Shown here one piece after another: positions 25,383 to 34,592 of a stretch of DNA of 60,764 nt. The position numbers and the translations under genes are program-made. The stretch comes from Clostridiales bacterium (GTDB lineage Bacteria > Bacillota > Clostridia > Oscillospirales > CAG-272). Every line of letters starts with the position of its first letter. The stretch's first letter is position 1. Where the stretch lies: positions 1 to 60,764 of the forward strand of contig DPGD01000049.1 of NCBI GenBank assembly GCA_003522145.1, read 5' to 3'. Below the pieces are notes generated by a model, which did not search any database, was not told where the DNA came from, and saw only the letters and a list, made by a program, of their open reading frames with translations.

Positions 25383-27614
25383 TCATATCCGGAAGGACAA
25401 CTCCGTGGAAATGTTGGAAATGAAGCCCGTCATCTTCATCAGCAATCCGGAGAACAGAATCACGATAAACATGATCAGGCACATACCCACCACTGTCCCA
25501 AGGAAGGTCAGGATGTTTTTGCTGATGGAATAATCGTGTACGACCATAATGCCGAAGAAGAGCAACAGGGCAAACCAAACCCATGCCACACCCGAAATCA
25601 GGCTGACAAAGCCTGTCTCCGAACTGGACACAAAGTTGGAAACGATGGTGGAAAGGAATATCAGGAAGGACAAGGGTGCCGCCGCATAGCAGGTTGCAAT
25701 ATACACATCCTTGAAGCTGCCTTCCCCATCAAACAGCGTGGTCAGACACCAGTTTGCCGTGACAAAGAGCAACAGCGGCAACAGAATGCCCATCGCCTGT
25801 GCAAATGCGCCTCCTGCGACCGAAGTCGTCGTCGCTCCTTTTACGATGTAACCGGTGCCGAAGGACTGATAGATAAATGCCAGAATCACCATGGCCAACC
25901 AGAAGGTCGCACTCGCCACAGAGCCTCTTTTTTCGTGCTTCAGATCCCAGAAGCCGTCAAAGGGGTGGAACATCACATGGAACGCATAGAGTATCTGCTC
26001 TCCGAAGTTCTTCTTGCCCTTCTTCGTGGCAGTACGCTTGTTCACCTTTCCGGCGAAGCCGAAGAACTTTGCCACTGCCACCAAGAGCACCACGATGACC
26101 AGAATGATCAGGAAGATGTATTTGGAAACCAAATCCTTCCGGTACATCTTGAAAGCGTCCGAATAGCTTTCCACATCATAGGCGGCCTTGTACATATCCA
26201 TGGCCTCTTCCCATCGGCCTTCCCGGTAATAGGCATCTCCGATACCCACATATGCGGCATCGTAGTTGTTGTTTTTCTGAAGGATGTCCCTCCAGTCATC
26301 CACGGCACGGTCATATTCCTTGGTGTTGGTGTGTCTTAACGCCGTCAGCAGTGTATCTCCATAGGGCGTACGCGTATAGACGGTAATGGAAGGCGTTGCC
26401 GCGTTGGAAAGCACCAACAGCTTACTTTTCTCTCCGTTCACCACCGAAGTGCTGTCGGCAAACTGGTAGGTCAGGGCCGCCAGGGTTCCTTTTTCCACAT
26501 TTCCCAACTGTTTGCCATCGTCTCCGAAGATAAACAGCAGGTTTCCGTTCTTGTCGTAGGTGTAAATATGGCTTCTTTTGCTGTCGGCTATCGACCAAGT
26601 GCCCTCTTCGCCCAAGGCCACATCCACAATTTTGGAGGCGCCTGTAGGCACATTCTTGTCTTCCGCCGTCAAAGCCGAGTTGACCATAACCTCACCGGAG
26701 GGCGGATAGAAGCCGTTCCGGCGCATGATGTCATCCCCATCCGGGTTCAGCTTTTTCACCGGCGCATAGTCGCTGGATTTGGACTTGCCGGTGATGGCAG
26801 ACTGCTGGCTGGACTCGTCAATGGTACTGATGGTGACATAGATCATGTCGTTGTCATCAATGGTAATGTTGTTGAAGGCAGAGGACAGATTCTGTTCGTT
26901 CTGTGCCTTCTGAGCCGCCGTCTGGAAACGAGACCAGAGCGCATCCCAAAAGCTGGTGGTCACCTTCTGAGAAGCCACGATACAGCTGAAGGAGCCGTCG
27001 GCATTCAGAGAAATAACGCCTTCATAGGTTTCTCTGGATACCACATAGATCCGTCCGGAGGAATCCACCGCCAAGGCGACCGGATAGTACACGCTGGTGG
27101 CTTCAAAAACCTCTGATTCGGGTTCTCCGATGGTTCTTTTGTAGGTCAGATCGTAATTAAACACCACAATCCGCTTGTTGTCTGTGTCGGCTATATAGAT
27201 CTCGCCCTCTCTTGTGCTGGTAGGCTTGCTCACAAACACGCCTTCCGGCCTTTTCAGAGAGTCCCGGACACCGTTGCTGACAAAGGTGCTGATCTGTCCC
27301 ACAACCTTCTGCATATATTTGTCCAGAATCAGGATCCGGTTGTTTCCGGAATCGGCAATGTACACCCGGTTGTTGTAGTCCACAAAAATATCGGTCGGTT
27401 TGCTGAAGGTCCTGGGGCCGGAAATGTTCCATCGCAGGTTGGCAGCCGTAATCGTCTTATCCGGAGCGTATGCGTCCGGCGAATCCAGCGGTTTGCCGTT
27501 GATAGAATATGTATAGGTCGTGTATGCCGCCGCATCGGAAAAGATTCCGAAAAACGGCAAAGCAACAAGACCGATTGTCAGGATCAGAGTGATGAATTTT
27601 ATGGATTTTTTCAT
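25383..27614 (-). CDS. Membrane protein with NHL-repeat, TPR and Yip1 parts
   Basis: The 743-residue product has a signal peptide and a beta-propeller of NHL-like repeats (about residues 55-400; YIADSGNNRILILD, EIYIADTDNKRIVVF, RIYVVSRE). A TPR pair follows near 420-480 (AYVGIGDAYYREGRWEEAMDMYKAAY), then a membrane segment (about 497-515) and a Yip1-type domain with about five membrane segments (545-740). Yip1 proteins elsewhere are membrane proteins of unclear role; here the propeller would face outward. It lies between the first permease pair and the DUF5696 gene. The second in-frame ATG (27614) is used, 9 bases after AAGGAGG. A surface sensor or scaffold for the transporter is an inference. 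Confidence 0.78.
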   Translation of the reverse strand: MKKSIKFITLILTIGLVALPFFGIFSDAAAYTTYTYSINGKPLDSPDAYAPDKTITAANLRWNISGPRTFSKPTDIFVDYNNRVYIADSGNNRILILDKYMQKVVGQISTFVSNGVRDSLKRPEGVFVSKPTSTREGEIYIADTDNKRIVVFNYDLTYKRTIGEPESEVFEATSVYYPVALAVDSSGRIYVVSRETYEGVISLNADGSFSCIVASQKVTTSFWDALWSRFQTAAQKAQNEQNLSSAFNNITIDDNDMIYVTISTIDESSQQSAITGKSKSSDYAPVKKLNPDGDDIMRRNGFYPPSGEVMVNSALTAEDKNVPTGASKIVDVALGEEGTWSIADSKRSHIYTYDKNGNLLFIFGDDGKQLGNVEKGTLAALTYQFADSTSVVNGEKSKLLVLSNAATPSITVYTRTPYGDTLLTALRHTNTKEYDRAVDDWRDILQKNNNYDAAYVGIGDAYYREGRWEEAMDMYKAAYDVESYSDAFKMYRKDLVSKYIFLIILVIVVLLVAVAKFFGFAGKVNKRTATKKGKKNFGEQILYAFHVMFHPFDGFWDLKHEKRGSVASATFWLAMVILAFIYQSFGTGYIVKGATTTSVAGGAFAQAMGILLPLLLFVTANWCLTTLFDGEGSFKDVYIATCYAAAPLSFLIFLSTIVSNFVSSSETGFVSLISGVAWVWFALLLFFGIMVVHDYSISKNILTFLGTVVGMCLIMFIVILFSGLLMKMTGFISNISTELSFRI

Positions 27615-27628
27615 GGCATTCATCCTCC

Positions 27629-28504
27629 TTAATCCTTCATACCGGACGAGGACATCGTCTCGATAATGTTACTCTGTGTAATCACAAAGACCGTAATCGG
27701 CACCAGCATCATGACCACCGTGGAGGCGGCACCGGCACCGGCACGGACTATACCGCCGGCAAGAATCTGGCCGATGGCATAGTTAAAGGTCTTCAATTCC
27801 TCACTGTAGATGTAAATGGAAGAACCGGAGTTCCACAATCCCTGGAAGGAATACACGATCATGGTCAACCATGCCGGTTTTACCATGGGCATGGCAATGG
27901 AAAAGAATGTGCGGAACTCGCTGGCACCGTCCAGCCGGGCCGATTCCAGAACCGCATCGGACACCGAGGAATCCATGAACTGCTTCATCAGATACAAGCC
28001 CAGGGTCGAGCCCCATGCCGGCACGATGACCGCCCAATATGTATCCACAAAATGAAGCCTGGACATGATCAGGAAGGAGGTGATGGCGCCCACCGTGGAG
28101 TGGAACATCAGCGACTTCACGATCAGGTTGAACATGATGTTTCTTCCGGGAAATTTGATCTTCGAAAGCACATAGGCGGCCATAGACGCCAGAATCAGGT
28201 TTCCGAAGGTTCCGGCCACCGAAATCAGTACGGTGTTGAAAATATATCTGGAAAACGGCACCCACGAGGTGTTCATCAACCGGAACAGATCTAAGAAGTT
28301 GTCAAAAGTCGGGTGCTCCACCCAGAACTTCGGAGGGAAGACCCACAGCTCATCCAAAGGCTTCAGCGATTGCAGAACCGCATAAAGCATCGGTATGAAC
28401 ATAAACAATCCGATGATAATCAGGAAGAAGGAAATTCCGGCATCGCCTCCGGCAGAACGGTTCAAGACGACGCGATGTTTTCTTGTTCTCAGTTTTTTCG
28501 CCAT
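27629..28504 (-). CDS. Carbohydrate ABC transporter permease, MalG type (first pair)
   Basis: The 291-residue permease has six membrane segments and the EAA loop LESARLDGASEFRTFFSIAMP (about residues 180-200). Size and pattern match MalG-like sugar permeases. It starts one base after the stop of its MalF-type partner, so the two are almost certainly made together and form one channel. No ATP-binding subunit is encoded nearby; in Bacillota such permeases commonly share the MsmX-type ATPase encoded elsewhere. Confidence 0.92.
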   Translation of the reverse strand: MAKKLRTRKHRVVLNRSAGGDAGISFFLIIIGLFMFIPMLYAVLQSLKPLDELWVFPPKFWVEHPTFDNFLDLFRLMNTSWVPFSRYIFNTVLISVAGTFGNLILASMAAYVLSKIKFPGRNIMFNLIVKSLMFHSTVGAITSFLIMSRLHFVDTYWAVIVPAWGSTLGLYLMKQFMDSSVSDAVLESARLDGASEFRTFFSIAMPMVKPAWLTMIVYSFQGLWNSGSSIYIYSEELKTFNYAIGQILAGGIVRAGAGAASTVVMMLVPITVFVITQSNIIETMSSSGMKD

Positions 28505-28505
28505 C

Positions 28506-29498
28506 TCACTGTCCTACCTTTGAAAGAATTTTCTGCACCAGCATATTCGCGCCGATCATCAGTGCAAACAGAATGGTGGCAATTGCCGAAGCATAGCCGA
28601 TTTCATACCTCTGACCGCCATAGTCGTCCAAATGGTGGGTGATGGTATGAGCCTTATAGTTCACCGAGGGGAATCCGCACAGAGCCGTTACAATGCTGCC
28701 GAAGCCGAAAGAGCCGGTGATGGCAAGGATCGCACCGAACATCAGCTGAGGCTTCATATAAGGCAGGGTTACATACCACAGCTCCTGCCAACGGTTCTTG
28801 ATGCCGTCCACGGCACCCGCTTCGTAAAGCGACCGATCCACCACCTGCAAGCCGGCAATGAAGGACAGGAACGCCGTACCCAGCGAAGTCCACAATGCCA
28901 CGATGATACAAAGGGGCATTACATAGCCTTCGTTGTTAAACCACTGAATCGGGTCGGTAATCAGGCCCAGTTTCAAAAGAATTCCGTTTACATAACCGTA
29001 AGAGTCTCCCGAAAAGGCCACCTGCCAGATCATGTACACCGAACCGGAAATGGAGGGTGCATAGAAAATCAGGGTGACGAAGGCTCTCACTTTGGGCGGC
29101 AGTTCATTGATGAACCATGCCACCAAGAAGGAAAGCAGATAGGAAACAGGACCTGTGATTGAAGCAAAAATCAATGTATTCTGACAAGCCAGAATGAAAA
29201 TATCATCGTCCAAGAACAATCTCGTATAGTTGTCCATCCCTACCCAAGTAGGCCACTCCAGCATATTGAACGATGTAAAGCTGAGTACTAAGGACAGCAC
29301 CACCGGAACCACAGTGAACAGTAAGAAAATGATGTAAAAGGGAGCAACCATCAGATAGGCTACATAGTTCTTTTTCATTTCCTTCAGCGTCCACGCCAGC
29401 TTGGACATTTCCTTCCGGGATACGGCTTTTTTCTTCACCGGTTGATTTCCGGCTCCCATTTCCGCTTCCGGAGCGCTGATCGTTGTGTTTTCTGACAC
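28506..29498 (-). CDS. Carbohydrate ABC transporter permease, MalF type (first pair)
   Basis: The 330-residue permease has a polar N-terminus of about 40 residues, six membrane segments and the EAA loop LYEAGAVDGIKNRWQEL (about residue 225). It starts with GTG at 29498, preceded by AAGGAG. It follows the giant solute-binding protein across a 73-base gap holding an 11-bp hairpin, a common way to give more binding protein than permease. Partner: the MalG-type permease directly downstream. Confidence 0.92.
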   Translation of the reverse strand: MSENTTISAPEAEMGAGNQPVKKKAVSRKEMSKLAWTLKEMKKNYVAYLMVAPFYIIFLLFTVVPVVLSLVLSFTSFNMLEWPTWVGMDNYTRLFLDDDIFILACQNTLIFASITGPVSYLLSFLVAWFINELPPKVRAFVTLIFYAPSISGSVYMIWQVAFSGDSYGYVNGILLKLGLITDPIQWFNNEGYVMPLCIIVALWTSLGTAFLSFIAGLQVVDRSLYEAGAVDGIKNRWQELWYVTLPYMKPQLMFGAILAITGSFGFGSIVTALCGFPSVNYKAHTITHHLDDYGGQRYEIGYASAIATILFALMIGANMLVQKILSKVGQ

Positions 29499-29539
29499 GT
29501 TATTTCAACTCCTTAACGCATTATTTGTAAAGGTTTTTC

Positions 29540-29566
29540 CCGGAATGCGGCCAAACCGCATTCCGG
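29540..29566 (-). promoter_or_regulatory. Intra-operon hairpin between binding protein and permeases
   Basis: CCGGAATGCGG (29540-29550) and CCGCATTCCGG (29556-29566) form a perfect 11-bp stem. No T-run follows on the minus strand, so it probably protects the 3' end of the upstream message or slows rather than stops transcription. Confidence 0.7.
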
Positions 29567-29571
29567 AAATA

Positions 29572-32500
29572 TCAGTCTTCCATCGTTGCCAGATGGAACT
29601 CTTTCCGCTTTCTTGTCAACTCCGAGTTGATGGTCACCACATATTCCTGAATGGCAACCACCGGGTCGGCATTGTTGTTGTACACATCCAAGAAGGCGAA
29701 GTTGACATACCGGGAAATGATGTAACCGCCCGGATACTCGGGAATTCCCACCAGACTGTCAAACTGCGAAAGCAGATTGTCTCTTTCGGAGGAGGTCCAA
29801 GGCAGCTCCTTCAGAGCTTCTTTGTTGGCCGTGTTGTGCTTGGATTCGGTACCCAACACTGCCGTCACCTCACTTGCGTAAGTTGACTGCGCCGATTTGC
29901 CCGTGAACCACACCATGAATTTCCAGGAATTGAAAGTTACTTCTCTGTCCCTTGCGCCCTTCAGCATAATAATACCGGAGGAGCTGGAAGTTGCAACATT
30001 ATTGATTTCACCGGTCACGCTGTCCCGAACACCCGGCAGGGGAACAAACTCCCACATACCCTTGATCTCGGTGGCAAAGACCGAGAGCTGTGTATACGAA
30101 GTGTAGGCTATGATTCCCATGGGAATCTCACCTGTACGGAACCGGTTGGAGAAGTCCACCGTAATGGGGAACTTATAGGATTGGAAGAAGTTGCACAGCG
30201 TTTCAAATGCTTCGATAGACAGGTTTTCATCCAAAGAGATTGTCTGTCCGCCGTTGCTGTACAGGTTTCCGCCCATCTGGTACAGGAACATCTCAAAGCC
30301 GCCCAAGGATGTGGGCATTGCGATCTCCATGTTATTGCTCTGCAGCACACCGATGATGGAATACAGATCCTCCCAGGTTTTGGGAGCCGTGATGCCCAGC
30401 TCGCTGAAAATATCCGCCCGGTAGAACATCATGTTGAAGGTCTGCTCCTGCGGCAAGCCCCACAGAGAGAACTTCTCGTAATACTCTGTCTCGTTTCTTG
30501 CGTATTCCTTTTTCTCTGCGGCATCCAGCGCCTGATACTGCTTTTCGGTGATAAAATACCGATACACCGTTTTGCCGTCCACCTCGGTGGCGGTGTAGTA
30601 CTTCTTATCGTACTTATCCACCAGTTCGTATTCCGCCGGGGTCAGATCCTTGTAGTACTTCACGCCGTACTCGGTATATGCCGCCTTCTCTTCGTCTGCA
30701 AGAGCCTCGTAGCTCTTTTTGGTGATGACCTCGTGCAGCGACATCGGCACCATGGCGGCCGTGTTGAACCAGGCATTGCTTGCCACCGTAGTATCCTGAT
30801 CTTCGTTGTTAAAATCGGCAATTACATTGTCAAAGCCGGTGATGATATGGGCATCATAGTCCGGGTCGTACTCCAAAGAATTCGCTTCGCAATACTCCCT
30901 GGTTCCCATGTCGGTCAATTCCACCAAAGCCGAACGAATGGCCCAGTTGATGATATCCGCGCTGGCATGGCCCATGGAAACATCCGGTCCCACGCCCGCA
31001 AGCACGGAAGGCAGCAGCGAGCCGCCGGCAACCAGCTTCAGGTTCACGGCAATGCCGGTGTTCTTGGTGAACTCATTATTCACCATGGAACGGATGATGT
31101 TTGCCTGGTCACGACCGGTGGTGGTCCAGACCACAATGGCGCTTTCATCGGTTTCCTCCATCAGACCCAAAGTATTGTAGTCGGTGGTAAAGGAAGCCAC
31201 GAACATCTTGCATTCAAACCACAGCCCCTCAAAGAAATTGGGGGTAGGCTTCGGCAGATTCACCTTGTTGGCGCCGGTATTCTCATAGTCGCCGGGTGCG
31301 ATCATCAGATAGTCCACTTCCAAAGGAGATTCCTTTGAATCGGAAATCCAGGTGCCCAGCGTTCCCAGGTTACTCTTCAAAGAATCCAGGTTCTTTGCGA
31401 TCTCCTCTTCATCGCTGCCCATTCTCTCCAGAAGCTGTGCCACCTTTTCCAGCGTGGCCACATGGGAGCCTCTGGTGCCGGTCAGTTTTTCAATATCGTC
31501 TGCGATCTTGAAAATGTTGCTTGCTTCTCTGGACAGAGTCAGCACCGCATCCGGAATTCTTCTGTAGAATCCGTAGTCCCGATCGGCATCAGGAGAAGAG
31601 CCTGCCAGCATGAGGAATTTGATGTATGCGTCGTTCACACTGTTCATCGACTCGGTGACTCGACGGATCACATCGGACATATCGCCCAGATTGGCCTCAA
31701 GCTCAATGATGTTGCCCTCTTCGCCGGCCTCCAGGTAGATGGAATACTCCACCCCATCCCGGTTCAGATAGCTGACCTGCCAATCGTCCCCATAGGGGAA
31801 CTGGAGGTAATATGCTTCCTGGAACGGCACCGTGGCACCCGTTTCACTGCCCAACTCGCTGTTCAACTGCACGCGCAACTGCCTGGACACATAGGACCCC
31901 TGCAGGGTCGTCTGGCTGAACCGGAGCGCAATTTTATAGAACCCGGATTTCGGCACCACCACCCGGTAGCGCACCCACTGGCCCACCGTTGACCATTTTT
32001 TCTGGTCGCCGGAGCCGGCACCGCCCAGCGTGTTCAGATACTGAATCGAAGGATGCTGAGGAGAGGTCGCCTGGGAGGTACGGTCGTTCGTAGCATAAAT
32101 GGTGTTGTCCGAAACAGCGTCCGGATATTCCGCTTCTATTTTAATGTAACCGCTTTCCGTTCCGATGTCCTCAGCGGTCACATTGGTCTTGCCGCTGTAT
32201 TTCTTCAAATAGTCCTCATAGGACTGCACCTCGCTCACCGGCTCCAGACGGATGGCCGAAAGCACCATCGGCTCTCTGCGGGCGAAGAACTGCAGAACAT
32301 GCTCGCCTTCCGACAAATAGAACTTCAACGGCTCCACATGAGAACCGGTGGAATCCATCAAAGCGATCGTTCTCCACGCCTCGGTCATCTCAGCCGACGG
32401 GCGGATCTCATTGCCGTTAATATCCGTGGCAAAGCCCCGGTCGTCTCCGTTCTGAATGTTACTGCCGTACAGCTTGTTCCCTTCCCCGTCTTCCACATAA

Positions 32501-33462
32501 CTGCGGTAAGTCTTGGAAATGGACACATAGGTGGATTCGTAGAACGGAATGGCTCCGTCGATGTAAATCGAACGCTCAATGGAGGTTTTCTTGCTCACGC
32601 CGTCCTCGTTGATGGAGAAGTAGCGAAGATAGATATTGTAGTAGCCCGACTTCTCCACATTGATCTTAAAGCCGACAGCGTCATGATCCGGCAGATAAAT
32701 CGCCTTTTCGGAGCCGCCGTCCGGATCTTCGTAGGGATTCTTTTCGTAAACCGTTACGAATTTCTGAGAAAGGTCAGAAAGCAGGTCCTGGATCGTTTCC
32801 AGCATCGCCAGATCCTCTTCTTCCTCTTCTGTCAGGGCAATCGTCGGATACTTCATCGGGTTGGCATCGTGATAGTCCTTCGGATTCAGAAGGCGCAACG
32901 CCTTTTCGGTATAAAAGCTATCCTTGATTTTTATACTGGACACCACGGTGCCGCTCTCGGTATTCCCAGGCACATATCCGACAATCACTGCATTGTCGGA
33001 TATTCCGGAATTACTTCCCTTCTTCAGAGTCCCGTCCTCATTCCGGTTCCGGTAGGATTCCAGATCAGACAGGAAATCCACCACTTTGTATTCCTTGCCG
33101 TCCACTTCAAACACCGCCCGGTCAGGGTCAAAAAACTTTTCCAGGTTCTCTTTTGTGCAGATTTCCCCGGTTATAACATCCTTTCTGCACAATGCAGAGG
33201 TGTTTTCAGGGCTGTAGTCCTTCACCACATCCACTTCCAGCGTGCCGACGCCCGTCAGGTCATACTGGGAGGGATCCCCGTGGCGCTGCAGGTATTCCGC
33301 ATACTTTATAGTAGAAAGAACATCGGTCAAACCGCCCAGATCGTGAAGATCATAGGAGCTTGCCGGACTGGTGTCAGCCGCCGAAACGATACTGAAGCCG
33401 CCGAAAAGCGTCAGTGCCGCCAGCGTTCCGGACAAAAGTCTGATTGCTTTGTTTTTGCGCAT
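29572..33462 (-). CDS. Giant extracellular solute-binding protein with lectin-like domains
   Basis: The 1296-residue protein has a signal peptide ending near VSAADTSPASS with no lipobox cysteine. Two jelly-roll-like parts are seen (about residues 255-410, with SGYYNIYLRYF and GEHVLQFFARR; and 438-592, with VRYRVVVPKSGFYKIALRF). A helical region (595-715) precedes a sugar-binding-protein domain (about 775-1296) with VVWTTTGRD, GPDVSMGHASADI, LPQEQTFNMMFYRADIF and KTWEDLYSII. That domain is interrupted at about 914-998 by a Tyr/Glu/Lys-rich helical insert holding two similar units. Typical binding proteins are about 430 residues and, in Gram-positives, lipid-anchored; this one is three times longer with no visible anchor. 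It probably captures a large glycan. The ATG at 33462 follows GAAAGGAATG. Confidence 0.85.
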   Translation of the reverse strand: MRKNKAIRLLSGTLAALTLFGGFSIVSAADTSPASSYDLHDLGGLTDVLSTIKYAEYLQRHGDPSQYDLTGVGTLEVDVVKDYSPENTSALCRKDVITGEICTKENLEKFFDPDRAVFEVDGKEYKVVDFLSDLESYRNRNEDGTLKKGSNSGISDNAVIVGYVPGNTESGTVVSSIKIKDSFYTEKALRLLNPKDYHDANPMKYPTIALTEEEEEDLAMLETIQDLLSDLSQKFVTVYEKNPYEDPDGGSEKAIYLPDHDAVGFKINVEKSGYYNIYLRYFSINEDGVSKKTSIERSIYIDGAIPFYESTYVSISKTYRSYVEDGEGNKLYGSNIQNGDDRGFATDINGNEIRPSAEMTEAWRTIALMDSTGSHVEPLKFYLSEGEHVLQFFARREPMVLSAIRLEPVSEVQSYEDYLKKYSGKTNVTAEDIGTESGYIKIEAEYPDAVSDNTIYATNDRTSQATSPQHPSIQYLNTLGGAGSGDQKKWSTVGQWVRYRVVVPKSGFYKIALRFSQTTLQGSYVSRQLRVQLNSELGSETGATVPFQEAYYLQFPYGDDWQVSYLNRDGVEYSIYLEAGEEGNIIELEANLGDMSDVIRRVTESMNSVNDAYIKFLMLAGSSPDADRDYGFYRRIPDAVLTLSREASNIFKIADDIEKLTGTRGSHVATLEKVAQLLERMGSDEEEIAKNLDSLKSNLGTLGTWISDSKESPLEVDYLMIAPGDYENTGANKVNLPKPTPNFFEGLWFECKMFVASFTTDYNTLGLMEETDESAIVVWTTTGRDQANIIRSMVNNEFTKNTGIAVNLKLVAGGSLLPSVLAGVGPDVSMGHASADIINWAIRSALVELTDMGTREYCEANSLEYDPDYDAHIITGFDNVIADFNNEDQDTTVASNAWFNTAAMVPMSLHEVITKKSYEALADEEKAAYTEYGVKYYKDLTPAEYELVDKYDKKYYTATEVDGKTVYRYFITEKQYQALDAAEKKEYARNETEYYEKFSLWGLPQEQTFNMMFYRADIFSELGITAPKTWEDLYSIIGVLQSNNMEIAMPTSLGGFEMFLYQMGGNLYSNGGQTISLDENLSIEAFETLCNFFQSYKFPITVDFSNRFRTGEIPMGIIAYTSYTQLSVFATEIKGMWEFVPLPGVRDSVTGEINNVATSSSSGIIMLKGARDREVTFNSWKFMVWFTGKSAQSTYASEVTAVLGTESKHNTANKEALKELPWTSSERDNLLSQFDSLVGIPEYPGGYIISRYVNFAFLDVYNNNADPVVAIQEYVVTINSELTRKRKEFHLATMED

Positions 33463-33684
33463 GGTATGTACATTCCTTTCTTGTTTCGGATAGGAGAGCA
33501 CCGCCGGAAACCGGACTTATCAAATCCTCCCAAAGAGCCGCAAGGACTTTCCACGCTTTGGAATGGTTCCGCACACAGCGGCTTCTTTCAGGCGTTTCGG
33601 TCATTTGATGAGCCGGTGGTTCCTCCGAGGATTCCGCTTCCCCCGGTCTTTTGAACCTCTCCGGAAAAGCGGCGCTCTTTTGAC
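33463..33684 (-). promoter_or_regulatory. Long 5' leader of the binding-protein operon
   Basis: About 222 bases separate the predicted transcript start from the ATG. Small stems such as CCGG/CCGG are visible, but no riboswitch class I recognise. No convincing leader peptide is evident. Confidence 0.4.
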
Positions 33685-33690
33685 AGCACT

Positions 33691-33719
33691 ATCATATCAC
33701 ACCACACCAAAAAAGTCAA
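33691..33719 (-). promoter_or_regulatory. Promoter of the 15-kb ABC/DUF5696 operon
   Basis: On the minus strand TTGACT (33714-33719) and TATGAT (33691-33696) are separated by 17 bases, with TGTGA before the -10. Confidence 0.8.
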
Positions 33720-34422
33720 GAACACATTCCAAGGCAGTTTTTTCATGAAAAATGTGTTTATGACCTGAATTTTAAGTGATTGTTTTTGATTTTTCGGGAT
33801 TTTATTTACACCTTCCCGTGTGTTTCAAAAACAGATTTTTTCAAAAAATGCGATGTGTAAATTAAATTTACTTTATTGTGCTTGTTTTTGCGCTAAATAC
33901 TAATGTTTTTCTTGTTTTATTATCTAATGTAAACAAAATCATATTTAATTTACCTTTTTCACCTCTTTGTTTTCCCGGTACTACCCCACGGAACAAAAAA
34001 ATTCAATACGCAAAGTATTTGTGCAAAATATACAATTTTTGATCCTGTATTTCTACACAACAAAAATCTGTTTTTCTCCCGTATTCCCTTGGCTTTTCCT
34101 TCTGCAAAGCGGTTTTTTGTTGTCGCATTTAACTTTTTGTGCAAGCCATTGCTCTTTCAATCCCCATATCGTTTCCGCCTGTTTCCATTCTCCTTTTTTC
34201 TTTCTCCTTCCCCCGGCAAGCCTTTTCTGAACATCTTCGGTGCCTCTGTGTTCTGAAGCTGAAAACCCGCCTTACTCCCTTCTGCTTTCCCGACGGTTTC
34301 CTCCCCTCTGCAAGTCTTGATCCCCTGTTTGGAAGATTTCGTCGGGGAACCGTATTCTACTACCCGAATCCCCCGTTCCTTTTTCATACAATTCTCTGAT
34401 CCAAAATTTTTTTCTTCCCCTC
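33720..34422. promoter_or_regulatory. AT-rich intergenic control region with palindromes
   Basis: About 700 bases without a supported gene, much richer in A and T than the flanking DNA. It holds a palindrome TTTTTCATGAAAAA near 33741-33755, a perfect 15-base palindrome GTAAATTAAATTTAC at 33857-33871, and further half-sites (ATGTAAAC, TTTAATTTACC) near 33927-33955. These lie upstream of the ABC operon promoter and could be operator or activator sites; no regulator is encoded next to them except the small HTH gene. Confidence 0.45.
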
Positions 34423-34451
34423 TTGTTTTTTCTTGCAAAATGTGTTATACT
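34423..34451 (+). promoter_or_regulatory. Promoter of the small HTH gene
   Basis: TTGTTT (34423-34428) and TATACT (34446-34451) are 17 bases apart, with TGTGT before the -10. A leader of about 135 bases follows. Confidence 0.7.
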
Positions 34452-34561
34452 GAAAAACACAAACAAATGTTCGACTTGGAGCTCCATGAAAATTTCCTGA
34501 ACACGAATCCTGATCTTTCGCTGTTTCCTCTTTTTATTTCATCCCACTTGTACAATTTTAT

Positions 34562-34592
34562 AAGGAGGTGCCGCTTCTGCGGCGGAACACGC
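34562..34592 (+). promoter_or_regulatory. Ribosome site with hairpin before the start codon
   Basis: TAAGGAGGTG (34561-34570) is a near-perfect anti-16S match but lies 22 bases before the ATG at 34593. Between them GCCGC-TTCT-GCGGC (34570-34583) can fold, which would shorten the effective spacing to about 9 bases. Confidence 0.5.

Noticed and set aside
33374..33604. 76-codon minus-strand frame in the leader of the ABC operon
   Set aside because: It overlaps the binding-protein start region, and I see no ribosome site; more likely untranslated leader.
32053..33654. Long plus-strand open frame of 533 codons opposite the binding-protein gene
   Set aside because: It runs antisense to a protein with a clear signal peptide and domains, and its own translation shows no domain and a composition typical of an opposite-strand shadow.
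34139..34438. Short open frames in the AT-rich control region
   Set aside because: Low-complexity phenylalanine/serine-rich translations with no ribosome sites.
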